From positions 62,001 through 126,000 of the forward strand of contig NZ_LOKZ01000036.1 of NCBI RefSeq assembly GCF_002211365.1: DNA of 64,000 bases, written 5' to 3'. This DNA is from Rhizobium sp. R711. GTDB lineage: Bacteria > Pseudomonadota > Alphaproteobacteria > Rhizobiales > Rhizobiaceae. Every line of letters starts with the position of its first letter. Position 1 is the stretch's first letter. Positions 38,420-47,230 of the stretch are shown here, in pieces. The position numbers were made by a program, and so were the translations under genes. The notes under the pieces are model-generated. The model had not been told where the DNA came from. It searched no databases and saw nothing but the letters and a program-made list of their open reading frames with translations.

Positions 38420-41263
38420 ATGCTCGACAAGACCTACGATTCCGCTGCCGTTGAACCGAAAATCGCTGCAAAATGGGATGAGGCGGACGCCTTCCGGGCG
38501 GGCGCAAATGCCAAGCCGGGCGCTGAGACCTTCACCATCGTCATCCCGCCGCCGAACGTGACCGGCTCGCTGCATATGGGCCACGCGCTGAACAACACGC
38601 TGCAGGACGTCATGGTCCGCTTCGAGCGCATGCGCGGCAAGGACGTTCTCTGGCAGCCAGGCATGGACCATGCCGGTATCGCCACCCAGATGGTTGTCGA
38701 GCGCAAGCTGATGGAACAGCAGCTGCCGGGCCGCCGCGACATGGGTCGCGAAGCCTTCATCGAGAAGGTCTGGGAATGGAAGGCGGAATCGGGCGGCCTT
38801 ATCTTCAACCAGCTGAAACGCCTCGGTGCCTCCTGCGACTGGTCGCGAGAGCGCTTCACGATGGACGAAGGTCTCTCCGCTGCGGTTCTCGAAGTCTTCG
38901 TAAGCCTTTACAAGGAAGGCCTGATCTATCGCGATAAGCGTCTGGTCAACTGGGATCCGAAGCTCCTGACGGCGATCTCCGACATCGAGGTCGAGCAGCA
39001 CGAGGTCAACGGAAATCTCTGGTATTTCCGCTATCCGCTAGAGCCCGGCGTCACTTATCAGCATCCCGTTGCATTCGACGACGAGGGCAAAGCGACTGAA
39101 TGGGAAACGCGCGACTATATCGTCGTCGCCACCACCCGCCCGGAAACGATGCTCGGCGACACCGGCGTTGCGGTCAACCCGAAGGATGAACGCTACAAGC
39201 CGCTCGTCGGCAAGCACGTCATCCTGCCGATCGTCGGCCGCCGCATTCCGATCGTTGCCGACGATTATCCGGATCCGACGGCCGGAACCGGCGCTGTCAA
39301 GATGACGCCAGCGCATGATTTCAACGACTTCGATGTCGGCAAGCGTGCCGGTCTTCGTGTTGTCAACGTGCTCACCGCCGATGCGCGGATCACGCTCAAG
39401 GACAACGAGGATTTCCTGGAAGGCATTCCGGACGCCGCAGCCCTGCATGGCGCCTGGGACGAACTCGAAGGCAAGGATCGCTTCGAGGCCCGCAGGATCA
39501 TCGTCCGCATCTTCGAAGAGGGTGGCCTGCTCGACAAGGTCGAGCCGCACAAGCACATGGTTCCACACGGCGACCGTGGTGGTGTTCCGATCGAGCCGCG
39601 CCTGACGGAGCAATGGTACGTCGACGCCAAGACGCTCGCAGCACCGGCGATCGCGTCGGTTCGCGAGGGCCGCACCAAGCTCGTTCCACGCAGCTGGGAC
39701 AAGACTTATTACGAGTGGATGGAAAACATTCAGCCGTGGTGCGTTTCCCGCCAGCTCTGGTGGGGCCATCAGATCCCGGCCTGGTATGGTCCCGATGGTC
39801 AGGTCTTTGTCGAAAAGACGGAAGAGGAAGCCCTGCAGGCAGCGATCCAGCACTATCTCTCGCACGAAGGCCCAATGAAGGCCTACGTCGAGGACCTGCT
39901 CGAGAATTTCAAGCCGGGTGAGATCCTGACGCGTGACGAAGACGTCCTCGACACATGGTTCTCGTCCGCGCTCTGGCCTTTCTCGACGCTCGGCTGGCCC
40001 GACAAGACGCCTGAACTGGAGCGTTACTACCCGACGAACGTTCTGGTCACCGGCTTCGACATCATTTTCTTCTGGGTTGCCCGCATGATGATGATGGGCC
40101 TGCACTTCATGAAGGATGAGGATGGCGTTCCGGTCGAGCCCTTCAACACGGTCTATGTTCATGCGCTGGTGCGCGACAAGAACGGCCAGAAGATGTCGAA
40201 GTCCAAGGGGAACGTCATCGATCCGCTTGAACTGATCGATGAGTATGGTGCTGACGCACTGCGCTTCACACTGGCGATCATGGCAGCGCAGGGCCGCGAC
40301 GTGAAGCTCGATCCCGCGCGTATCGCCGGCTACCGCAACTTCGGCACCAAGCTCTGGAACGCGACGCGCTTTGCCGAGATGAACGGCGCCAAGAGCGATC
40401 CGCACTTCGTGCCCGAAGCCGCCGAACTGACGATCAACCGTTGGATTCTGACGGAGCTTGCCCGTACGGAACGTGACGTAACGGAAGCCTTGGAATCCTA
40501 CCGTTTCAACGATGCGGCGGGCGCGCTCTACCGCTTCGTCTGGAACCAGGTCTGCGACTGGTATCTCGAGCTGCTGAAGCCGGTCTTCAATGGCACGGAC
40601 GAGGGCGCCAAGAAGGAAGCGCAGGCTTGCGCCGCCTATATCCTGGAGGAGATCTACAAGCTCCTGCATCCCTTCATGCCGTTCATGACGGAAGAACTCT
40701 GGGCGCACACCGCAGGCGAGGGCCTCGAGCGCGACACGCTGGTCTGCCACGCCGAATGGCCGGCGCCGTCCTATGCCGATGATGCCGCGGCCGATGAAAT
40801 TAATTGGCTGATCGATCTGGTTTCCGGCATCCGCTCCGTTCGCGCTGAAATGAACGTCCCGCCGTCAGCCGTCGCGCCGCTGGTTGTCGTCGGCGCCAAT
40901 AGCCTGACGCGCGAGCGGCTTGTCCGGCATGACGCCGCGATCAAGCGTCTTGCCCGTGTCGACGCTATCTCGCTGGCAAGCGAAGCGCCGAAGGGCGCTG
41001 CGCAGATCGTCGTTGCCGAAGCGACTGTCTGCCTGCCGCTCGGCACGCTAATCGATCTTTCGGCCGAGAAGGCGCGCCTTGAGAAGGCAATTGCCAAGGC
41101 CGATGGCGAGATCGCGCGCATCAATGGCAAGCTCTCGAACGAGAAGTTCGTCGCCAATGCCAATCCTGAGGTAGTCGCTGCCGAGCGTGATCGCCTGGAC
41201 GAATTGCAGGGCCAGACCGCCAGCCTGCGGGTTGCACTGGCGCGTGTATCCGAGGCCGGCTGA
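38420..41263 (+). CDS. valS: Valyl-tRNA synthetase
   Basis: The 947-residue class I synthetase has the HIGH region PPPNVTGSLHMGHALN at about residues 42-57, the editing domain with ATTRPETMLGDTGVAV, KMSKSKGNVIDP near residue 591, an anticodon-binding region, and a C-terminal coiled coil (LEKAIAKADGEIARINGKLS). It charges tRNA-Val and clears Thr by editing. Length and motif order are complete. Confidence 0.98.
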   Translation: MLDKTYDSAAVEPKIAAKWDEADAFRAGANAKPGAETFTIVIPPPNVTGSLHMGHALNNTLQDVMVRFERMRGKDVLWQPGMDHAGIATQMVVERKLMEQQLPGRRDMGREAFIEKVWEWKAESGGLIFNQLKRLGASCDWSRERFTMDEGLSAAVLEVFVSLYKEGLIYRDKRLVNWDPKLLTAISDIEVEQHEVNGNLWYFRYPLEPGVTYQHPVAFDDEGKATEWETRDYIVVATTRPETMLGDTGVAVNPKDERYKPLVGKHVILPIVGRRIPIVADDYPDPTAGTGAVKMTPAHDFNDFDVGKRAGLRVVNVLTADARITLKDNEDFLEGIPDAAALHGAWDELEGKDRFEARRIIVRIFEEGGLLDKVEPHKHMVPHGDRGGVPIEPRLTEQWYVDAKTLAAPAIASVREGRTKLVPRSWDKTYYEWMENIQPWCVSRQLWWGHQIPAWYGPDGQVFVEKTEEEALQAAIQHYLSHEGPMKAYVEDLLENFKPGEILTRDEDVLDTWFSSALWPFSTLGWPDKTPELERYYPTNVLVTGFDIIFFWVARMMMMGLHFMKDEDGVPVEPFNTVYVHALVRDKNGQKMSKSKGNVIDPLELIDEYGADALRFTLAIMAAQGRDVKLDPARIAGYRNFGTKLWNATRFAEMNGAKSDPHFVPEAAELTINRWILTELARTERDVTEALESYRFNDAAGALYRFVWNQVCDWYLELLKPVFNGTDEGAKKEAQACAAYILEEIYKLLHPFMPFMTEELWAHTAGEGLERDTLVCHAEWPAPSYADDAAADEINWLIDLVSGIRSVRAEMNVPPSAVAPLVVVGANSLTRERLVRHDAAIKRLARVDAISLASEAPKGAAQIVVAEATVCLPLGTLIDLSAEKARLEKAIAKADGEIARINGKLSNEKFVANANPEVVAAERDRLDELQGQTASLRVALARVSEAG

Positions 41264-41290
41264 AGCCAACGCCTGGTAGTATGAAATTTT

Positions 41291-41324
41291 AAGGGCGTCC
41301 GATGTCGAATCGGGCGCCTTTTTG
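41291..41324 (+). terminator. Terminator after valS
   Basis: AGGGCGTCCGAT pairs with ATCGGGCGCCT (one or two mismatches) across a short loop and runs into TTTTTG. Confidence 0.75.
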
Positions 41325-41667
41325 TTGAGGTCCAACGCGACGCGTCGAATTCCCTCTCGGATTCACCCATATCCACAGCGCCTTGCCTTGATTCCACACG
41401 GTTTCCGGCCGCCGTTGGCGAAAAATATGAGTGTTGTTTCCGTGTTACACGACTGCGCTAATGTGGAATGGTCACCCTCAAAGGGGTGGGTAATTTTACC
41501 GATAGTAGAATTTTATTCCACATTTTGGAAATATTGACGTGCCCGTCAATATTTTACGTAAAACATCCGTTAGCTCAGTTTCCAATCACGCACCGCCACA
41601 AAGTTGCCATTTATCGGCATCGCCTGCACAGTCCGGCCGTTGCAATTGCCCGAGTGGGGGAGACACC
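41325..41667. other. Non-coding stretch upstream of the FadL-type gene
   Basis: About 340 bases carry no credible gene. The part from 41480 to 41570 is unusually AT-rich for the window and probably holds the promoter and regulatory region of the outer-membrane protein gene. I cannot fix -35 and -10 boxes. Confidence 0.4.
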
Positions 41668-42924
41668 TTGGCATCTCGTATGACTTCTGCCGGCGTTCTA
41701 TCGCTTGCCCTATTTTCAACGCTGGCGCAGCCGTCCTTCGCGGGCGGCCTTGATCGCGGTGGCTACAATATCGATCTGCTGTTTGATCAGTCGCGTTTTT
41801 CAGCGCAGGCGGCCGTGATCTACGTCATGCCGCAGCGTGAACTCAAGAATGTGAAGGACACCAATACACGGTCGCCGTTGCTCGGTGGCGATGGCAATCT
41901 AAATGGACGTCCCAATCATGCGGACGATACTGAAAACTATGCCGTCCCATATCTGGGCTTGAAGGCAGGCTACGAAGATGTCGATTGCTTGCTCGACTAT
42001 TCCGAGCCCTTTGGGGCACACACCAACCCGGGTATCAACTGGGCAGGCGCCAACAACAACATCGAAACAAAAATTGAGACGCACAACTACGCCACTACGT
42101 GCTCTTACAAGTTTGATGTCGGTCCCGGCCAGCTTCGCTTGATTGGCGGCGCCTTCTATCAAGAGGTGGAAGGCTTCAAGGAGCGTTTGGTAAGCACGTT
42201 GCCTATCGCAATGGGCACCGGGACAGGCGTCGGTCGGCTGGATCTCGCGGACAATGGCTGGGGCTGGCGAACGGGTATAGCTTATGAAATCCCAGAATAC
42301 GGGGTGCGTGCCAGCTTGGTCTACAATAGCCGGGTCAAATATGACGACTTGTCTGGTACCGTTGATCTTACTCAGGTCCCTGTCGTTCCGACGTATGGCG
42401 GTAAGGTTACCAACGTCGTAGGCTCTACCGAGGCCCCGGATTCGTTGGAACTCAAGGTTCAGAGTGGTATCGCCCCAGATTGGCTGGCTTTCGGCTCCGT
42501 GAAATGGACCAACTGGAGCGTACTTCAGTCGATTGCGTTGTGCCCGACCACTGTCACGGGCAGCTGCAATCATTCAAATCAGTTGACGTCGCTTGACCTG
42601 CTCTATCAGGACGGCTGGACCGTTACAGGTGGCATCGGTCACAAGTTCAATGAGCAGTGGACCGGTGCTGTCAGCTTGACATGGGATCGCGGCACGAGCC
42701 ACGGCTACGGCTCTCAGACGGACAGCTGGACGGTTGGTGTCGGCGCTGCCTATAACCCGACCGACAACATTGAATGGCGTGTTGCAGGCGCGCTCGGCGT
42801 ACTCACAAGCGGTTCGTCCGGTGTGCTCGTACAAGATGGTGTCACCTATGGAAATGACGTCTCTTACGACTTCGGCAATGATCTTGTGGCTGCCGTTTCG
42901 ACCAGCATCAAGGTGAAATTCTAA
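41668..42924 (+). CDS. FadL/OmpP1-type outer-membrane transport protein
   Basis: The gene starts at TTG 41668 (GGGGGAGA upstream), giving 418 residues. The signal peptide (GVLSLALFSTLAQPSFA) ends before GGLDRGGYNIDLLFDQ, where the FadL-type N-terminal hatch starts. Alternating beta strands follow, and the protein ends in ...TSIKVKF with a terminal Phe, as expected for an outer-membrane barrel. FadL proteins pass long-chain fatty acids or other hydrophobics. A longer ATG frame from 41539 has no signal peptide. Confidence 0.85.
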   Translation: MASRMTSAGVLSLALFSTLAQPSFAGGLDRGGYNIDLLFDQSRFSAQAAVIYVMPQRELKNVKDTNTRSPLLGGDGNLNGRPNHADDTENYAVPYLGLKAGYEDVDCLLDYSEPFGAHTNPGINWAGANNNIETKIETHNYATTCSYKFDVGPGQLRLIGGAFYQEVEGFKERLVSTLPIAMGTGTGVGRLDLADNGWGWRTGIAYEIPEYGVRASLVYNSRVKYDDLSGTVDLTQVPVVPTYGGKVTNVVGSTEAPDSLELKVQSGIAPDWLAFGSVKWTNWSVLQSIALCPTTVTGSCNHSNQLTSLDLLYQDGWTVTGGIGHKFNEQWTGAVSLTWDRGTSHGYGSQTDSWTVGVGAAYNPTDNIEWRVAGALGVLTSGSSGVLVQDGVTYGNDVSYDFGNDLVAAVSTSIKVKF

Positions 42925-42947
42925 GTTTCAAAGACGAGCCTCAGATC

Positions 42948-42974
42948 AGCCCGGCAAAACAGCCGGGCTTTTCT
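42948..42974 (+). terminator. Terminator after the FadL-type gene
   Basis: AGCCCGGC pairs with GCCGGGCT across AAAACA, followed by TTTCTTT. Confidence 0.85.
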
Positions 42975-43630
42975 TTATGTACACCTCGTTAAGCATGAGG
43001 TTTCCGCGTCTCATTTTGTGACGATTCAGCAACAGTTTTTTACCAGCATTTGAGTAAGATGATCTCGGGGCCAAATTGTCCATTTCCCGCCACAAACTAG
43101 GCGCAGCGCTATAGGCGGGCGAGGGAATGACAGGCATAGGTGCGCGTAAAAGAGTACGATGAGCGAGTTCGTAACGGGTACAAACAGGATCGGTGAAGCT
43201 TACGGTAAAAATGCCGTTGTCCGCGCCAGTTTCCTTTTCCCGCAAGGCGATTCCGCCTCAGAAGTTCGCTCTGACGTTGCGCTTCCAAGCTTCTCTTTCT
43301 TCTCGTGTTCAGATCGATCGGCGTCATTGGAATCGGCTTCCAGTAACATCGACACAGGTTTGGTCACAATTGGTGATTACCTTTTTCTTGACGGCGGAAA
43401 GGCGAATAGCCGGGCCGCGGGAGTGAGGCGGATGGCATCGCGGGCGGGCCGCGCCGGACAGCGGGCGGACAGGGGCGATGCACTTGGAGTTGAGGCTCTC
43501 GATGGAGGGCGAAGGCTGGATGCGACGCGGGCAAAGGGGCCTTTGAGCCCACCGCGGGATCGCTCGCCGGGAGGAATGCATCCGCGGATCGAAAGTCCGC
43601 TCGGATGGGAAGCGAAAGAAACCGAGTGAA
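42975..43630. other. Long region upstream of exoR without a convincing gene
   Basis: About 655 bases separate the FadL-type gene from exoR. One plus-strand frame at 43159-43629 is open, but it is Arg/Gly-rich and low in structure, with no ribosome site. The stretch may hold a long exoR leader and promoter. Confidence 0.4.
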
Positions 43631-44434
43631 ATGCTGACGTCCGAGTCCAGACCCTTCAGACTGCTGCTCATGGGGCTTTCCATTGCCTGTTGCGCGGCAA
43701 TTGCATCGCCAGCAAGCGCATTCGACATCAAGTCAGGCGTTTCGAAGGAGTCCGGTCCCTTCGACCTCTTCAAGTTTGGGTTCAAGGCCTACAAAAACGG
43801 TCAGAAGGAAGAAGCGGTCGAAGCCTATAAATATGCGGCCGAGAAGGGGCATACGGGTTCACGCTGGGCGCTCGCCAACATGTATGCCGACGGCGATGGC
43901 GTCGCGCAGGATGACTTCGAAGCCTTCAAGATCTACAGCGAGATTGCGCAGCAGGGCGTCGAGCCCGGCTCCGAAGATACCGGCTTCTTCGTCAACGCGC
44001 TTCTGTCGCTTGCCAACTATTACAAGCACGGCATTCCCGGCAGCCCTGTTAAGACTGATCTCAGCCAGGCGCGTCAGCTCTACTTCCAGGTTGCATCCAC
44101 ATTCGGCGTACCCGAGGCCCAGTTCCAGCTGGCGCAGATGATGCTGGCGGGCGAAGGCGGCAGCACCAGTGCACAGCAGGCGAAGAAGTGGCTCAACCAG
44201 GCCCGCAAGAGCGGCCATCCTGGCGCTATGGCGGTCTTCGGCAATATCCTTTTCCAGGAAGGGCAGGCAGCCAACGGCCTTGCGCTGATGACAGCCGCTC
44301 TCGACCGCTGCAAGCCGAAGGACTGTGGCTGGATGGAGTCACTGCAGGAACAGGCCTTCTCCGTCGCGACCGAAAGCGACCGCCGCTCGGCTGTCGCGCT
44401 TTCTCATAAAATCGGCGTCAACGGCGCCGAGTAA
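43631..44434 (+). CDS. exoR: Exopolysaccharide regulator ExoR (Sel1 repeats)
   Basis: The 267-residue protein has a signal peptide (LLLMGLSIACCAAIASPASA) and several Sel1-like repeats (KYAAEKGHTGSRWALANMYA, QFQLAQMMLAGEGGSTSA, KSGHPGAMAVFGNILFQEGQ), closely matching ExoR of Sinorhizobium. ExoR is periplasmic and inhibits the ExoS sensor kinase. Its proteolysis releases ExoS-ChvI, switching on succinoglycan and switching off motility. Length is the same as in relatives. Confidence 0.95.
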   Translation: MLTSESRPFRLLLMGLSIACCAAIASPASAFDIKSGVSKESGPFDLFKFGFKAYKNGQKEEAVEAYKYAAEKGHTGSRWALANMYADGDGVAQDDFEAFKIYSEIAQQGVEPGSEDTGFFVNALLSLANYYKHGIPGSPVKTDLSQARQLYFQVASTFGVPEAQFQLAQMMLAGEGGSTSAQQAKKWLNQARKSGHPGAMAVFGNILFQEGQAANGLALMTAALDRCKPKDCGWMESLQEQAFSVATESDRRSAVALSHKIGVNGAE

Positions 44435-44490
44435 TGCCGTGCGAACGGCGAGCCTGCGCAAGTGATCTGAACGATCGCGGCGCGCCAGGC

Positions 44491-45282
44491 TCAGGCCGCG
44501 AAATCGAAGTAGGCCACGACAGGTACGTGGTCCGATGGCTTCTCCCAGGCGCGGACATGCTTCTCAATCGCCGAGGACGTCATGCGGTCGGCAGCCTCCG
44601 GCGAAAGCAGCAGGTGGTCGATACGAATGCCGTTGTTCTTCTGCCAGGCACCGGCCTGATAATCCCAGAATGAGTAGAGTTGGACGACGTCCGTCGTGGC
44701 GCGCACGGCTTCCGTCAGTCCAAGGCCTTCAAGTCGACGGAATGCCTGGCGTGTTTGCGGCAGGAACAGCGCGTCGTTCTCCCAGACCTTCGGATCGAAG
44801 CAGTCATGAGGCTCCGGAATGACGTTATAGTCGCCGGCCAGGATCAGGATTTCCTCGTAGGCCAGCCGCTCGGCTGCGAATGAACGCAGCCGCTCCATCC
44901 AGGCGAGCTTGTAGGTGTATTTCTCGGTTTCAACAGGATTGCCATTCGGCAGGTAGAGGCAGCAGACGCGCGCGACGCGGTTGCCCGGCAGCGAAAAGAC
45001 GGCTTCCAGGAAGCGAGCCTGCTCGTCGAGCGGATCGCCGGGCAGCCCGCGGCTTACTTCATCGGGCTTGGTCTTGGAAAGGATCGCGACGCCGTTGAAG
45101 CCTTTTTGGCCGTGCGTCTCGACGTGATAGCCCATGGCTTCGATTTCGAGCCTCGGGAAGCCCTCGTCGATCGTCTTTATCTCCTGCAGGCAGACGATAT
45201 CGGGATCGGAGTCTTTCAGCCACTGCATGAGATTGTCGATGCGCGCCTTGACGCCATTGATGTTCCAGGTCGCGATCTTCAT
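44491..45282 (-). CDS. xthA: Exodeoxyribonuclease III
   Basis: The 263-residue protein begins MKIATWNINGVKARI, carries the metal-binding LQEIK, the active-site GDYNVIP and the C-terminal SDHVPVVAYF. It is a 3'-5' exonuclease and AP endonuclease for base-excision repair. The start at 45282 matches the conserved family N-terminus; longer frames do not. It converges with exoR. Confidence 0.96.
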   Translation of the reverse strand: MKIATWNINGVKARIDNLMQWLKDSDPDIVCLQEIKTIDEGFPRLEIEAMGYHVETHGQKGFNGVAILSKTKPDEVSRGLPGDPLDEQARFLEAVFSLPGNRVARVCCLYLPNGNPVETEKYTYKLAWMERLRSFAAERLAYEEILILAGDYNVIPEPHDCFDPKVWENDALFLPQTRQAFRRLEGLGLTEAVRATTDVVQLYSFWDYQAGAWQKNNGIRIDHLLLSPEAADRMTSSAIEKHVRAWEKPSDHVPVVAYFDFAA

Positions 45283-45347
45283 GGAGTGTCCTGTTCCGCT
45301 TCGTCGGCCTCTTGTATCGCGCTCCATCGGGCGCGGACAAGACTATA

Positions 45348-45377
45348 AACCGGCCGTAAGGGGTTCTTCGGCCGGTT
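45348..45377 (-). terminator. Hairpin after erpA
   Basis: AACCGGCCG and CGGCCGGTT (45348-45356, 45369-45377) form a perfect 9-bp stem about 25 bases after the erpA stop. The minus-strand T run is short (TTTAT), so termination may be partial. Confidence 0.55.
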
Positions 45378-45401
45378 CGATGTGGATACCCGGGACAGAG
45401 A

Positions 45402-45734
45402 TCAGATCGAGAAGCTTGTGCCGCAGCCGCAGCTTGCGACTGCGTTCGGGTTCTTGATCTGGAAGGATTGGCCGAGGAGGTTGTCGACGAAGTCGATCTC
45501 GGATCCGGCCATGTAAACCAGCGAGAGGCTGTCGATCAGGACTTTGGCGTCGTTCTTTTGAACGACGGTATCGTCGTCCTGCGCACCATCTGCAAGGTCG
45601 AACTTGTAGGAAAAGCCCGAGCAACCGCCGCCTTCCACGGAAACGCGCAGCGCGCTCTTGCCCGGTTCGGTACCGACAATTGCCGCGATTCGTTTTGCCG
45701 CGGCATCGGAAAGGGTTACACTTACATCCGTCAT
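45402..45734 (-). CDS. erpA: Iron-sulfur carrier ErpA/IscA-type (HesB family)
   Basis: The 110-residue protein has all three cluster Cys of the A-type carriers (GGGCSGFSYKF near residue 40 and SCGCGTSFSI at the end). It receives Fe-S clusters from the assembly system and passes them to target enzymes. The chosen start MTDVSVTLSD follows GAGCAAAC and gives the usual length. It lies alone upstream of xthA on the same strand. Confidence 0.93.
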   Translation of the reverse strand: MTDVSVTLSDAAAKRIAAIVGTEPGKSALRVSVEGGGCSGFSYKFDLADGAQDDDTVVQKNDAKVLIDSLSLVYMAGSEIDFVDNLLGQSFQIKNPNAVASCGCGTSFSI

Positions 45735-45947
45735 GTTTGCTCCTGCCGGGGTCAAGATCCGGAGAGAATACCTGTTAGCCGCTGGTTTCAAGCGGCTGAT
45801 TTCAAAGCTACTTACGCTCTATAGCACGAAAGCGCAGGTTCCGACAAAATGACTGCGAAAGCATCGCTTTGCCGTTTATGTTCTCTATAGGTATGAAGAG
45901 CGCAAGGCCGCGTCAATGGGCGGCTGCATATCGGGTAACGGTGACGA

Positions 45948-47165
45948 ATGACGATTGACAGGCAGGCTTTGGGGTACGGCAATAGTGACAGAGCGGCGTA
46001 TGCGGCCGATCCCTGGTCGACGCGCGGGAGGCTCTATCCCGAGGACCTCAGCCCCACCCGTTCGGATTTTCAGCGTGACCGTGACCGCATTGTTCACACG
46101 ACGGCATTTCGCCGGCTGAAGCACAAGACGCAGGTGTTCATCGCCCAGGATGGCGATCACTACCGCACCCGCCTGACACACACCATCGAGGTTGCGCAAG
46201 TTGCCCGCGCCCTTGCCAGAGCACTCAGGCTGGACGAAGACCTCGCAGAGGGTGTGGCGCTCGTCCATGATTTCGGCCACACGCCTTTTGGCCATACAGG
46301 CGAGGATGCGCTGCACGAGGTTCTGTTGCCCTACGGCGGATTCGATCACAACGCCCAGTCGCTGCGTATCGTCACCAAGCTGGAACGGCGCTATGCCGAT
46401 TTCGATGGCATCAATCTGACATGGGAAAGCCTGGAAGGGCTCGTCAAGCATAATGGCCCGCTTCTGACCAAGGACGGCGCCGGCACGCGTGGGCCGGTTC
46501 CGCAGCCGATCCTGGATTATTGCGAGATCCACGACCTGGAATTGGATACCTATGCAAGCCTTGAAGCGCAGGTCGCGGCAATCGCTGACGATATTGCCTA
46601 CAACACGCATGACATCGACGACGGGCTTCGCTCCGGCTATCTGACCTTCGATATGCTGGAGGAGATCCCGTTTCTGGCGGGTCTGATGGCAGAAGTACGG
46701 GAACGCTATCCAAACCTCGAAGCCAGCCGCTTTACCCACGAGATCATGCGCCGTCAGATCACACGGATGGTCGAGGACGTCATTTCCGTCGCTCAACAAG
46801 GTCTTGCGGAGATCAGGCCGCAAAGCGCAACGGATATTCGCCAGGCCAATCGCGTGGTCGCGACATTTTCCGAAGCGATGTCCGAAACCGACCGGCAGAT
46901 CAAGGCGATGCTTTTCAAGCGCATCTACAGGCACCCCGAGATCATGCGCATCCGCGCCGGCGCCGCGCAGATCGTGACCGATCTCTTCGGTGCCTATATG
47001 GCCAATCCGAAGGAGATGCAGAGCCACTATTGGGTGGATCGTATCGCGGGTCTTGCCGAAGCGGCGAGGGCGCGCCATGTCGGCGACTATCTGGCGGGGA
47101 TGACCGACACCTACGCGATCAGCGCCCACAGGCGATTGTTTGACCACACTCCGGATTTGCGATAG
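45948..47165 (+). CDS. dgt: dGTP triphosphohydrolase-like HD protein
   Basis: The 405-residue protein has the dGTPase pattern: RDRDRIVHTTAFRRLKHKTQ, then HTIEVAQVARALARALRL and VALVHDFGHTPFGHTGEDAL (His-Asp metal centre), and DDIAYNTHDIDDGLRSG. It hydrolyses dGTP to deoxyguanosine and triphosphate and helps balance nucleotide pools. It is upstream of argS, as in most alphaproteobacteria. Confidence 0.95.
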   Translation: MTIDRQALGYGNSDRAAYAADPWSTRGRLYPEDLSPTRSDFQRDRDRIVHTTAFRRLKHKTQVFIAQDGDHYRTRLTHTIEVAQVARALARALRLDEDLAEGVALVHDFGHTPFGHTGEDALHEVLLPYGGFDHNAQSLRIVTKLERRYADFDGINLTWESLEGLVKHNGPLLTKDGAGTRGPVPQPILDYCEIHDLELDTYASLEAQVAAIADDIAYNTHDIDDGLRSGYLTFDMLEEIPFLAGLMAEVRERYPNLEASRFTHEIMRRQITRMVEDVISVAQQGLAEIRPQSATDIRQANRVVATFSEAMSETDRQIKAMLFKRIYRHPEIMRIRAGAAQIVTDLFGAYMANPKEMQSHYWVDRIAGLAEAARARHVGDYLAGMTDTYAISAHRRLFDHTPDLR

Positions 47166-47230
47166 GCAGCGATCGCCCGGCCAGGACCGGACAAATGCCT
47201 TGTGGCAAAGCCTATGCATGGAAGATTGTG

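Noticed and set aside
39038..40750. 570-codon antisense open frame inside valS
   Set aside because: It is entirely within valS on the other strand, lacks recognisable domains, and is a codon-bias shadow.
43159..43629. Open frame upstream of exoR
   Set aside because: It has no ribosome site; its C-terminal half is low-complexity Arg/Gly-rich and unlike any family I know, and overlapping frames on both strands are equally open.
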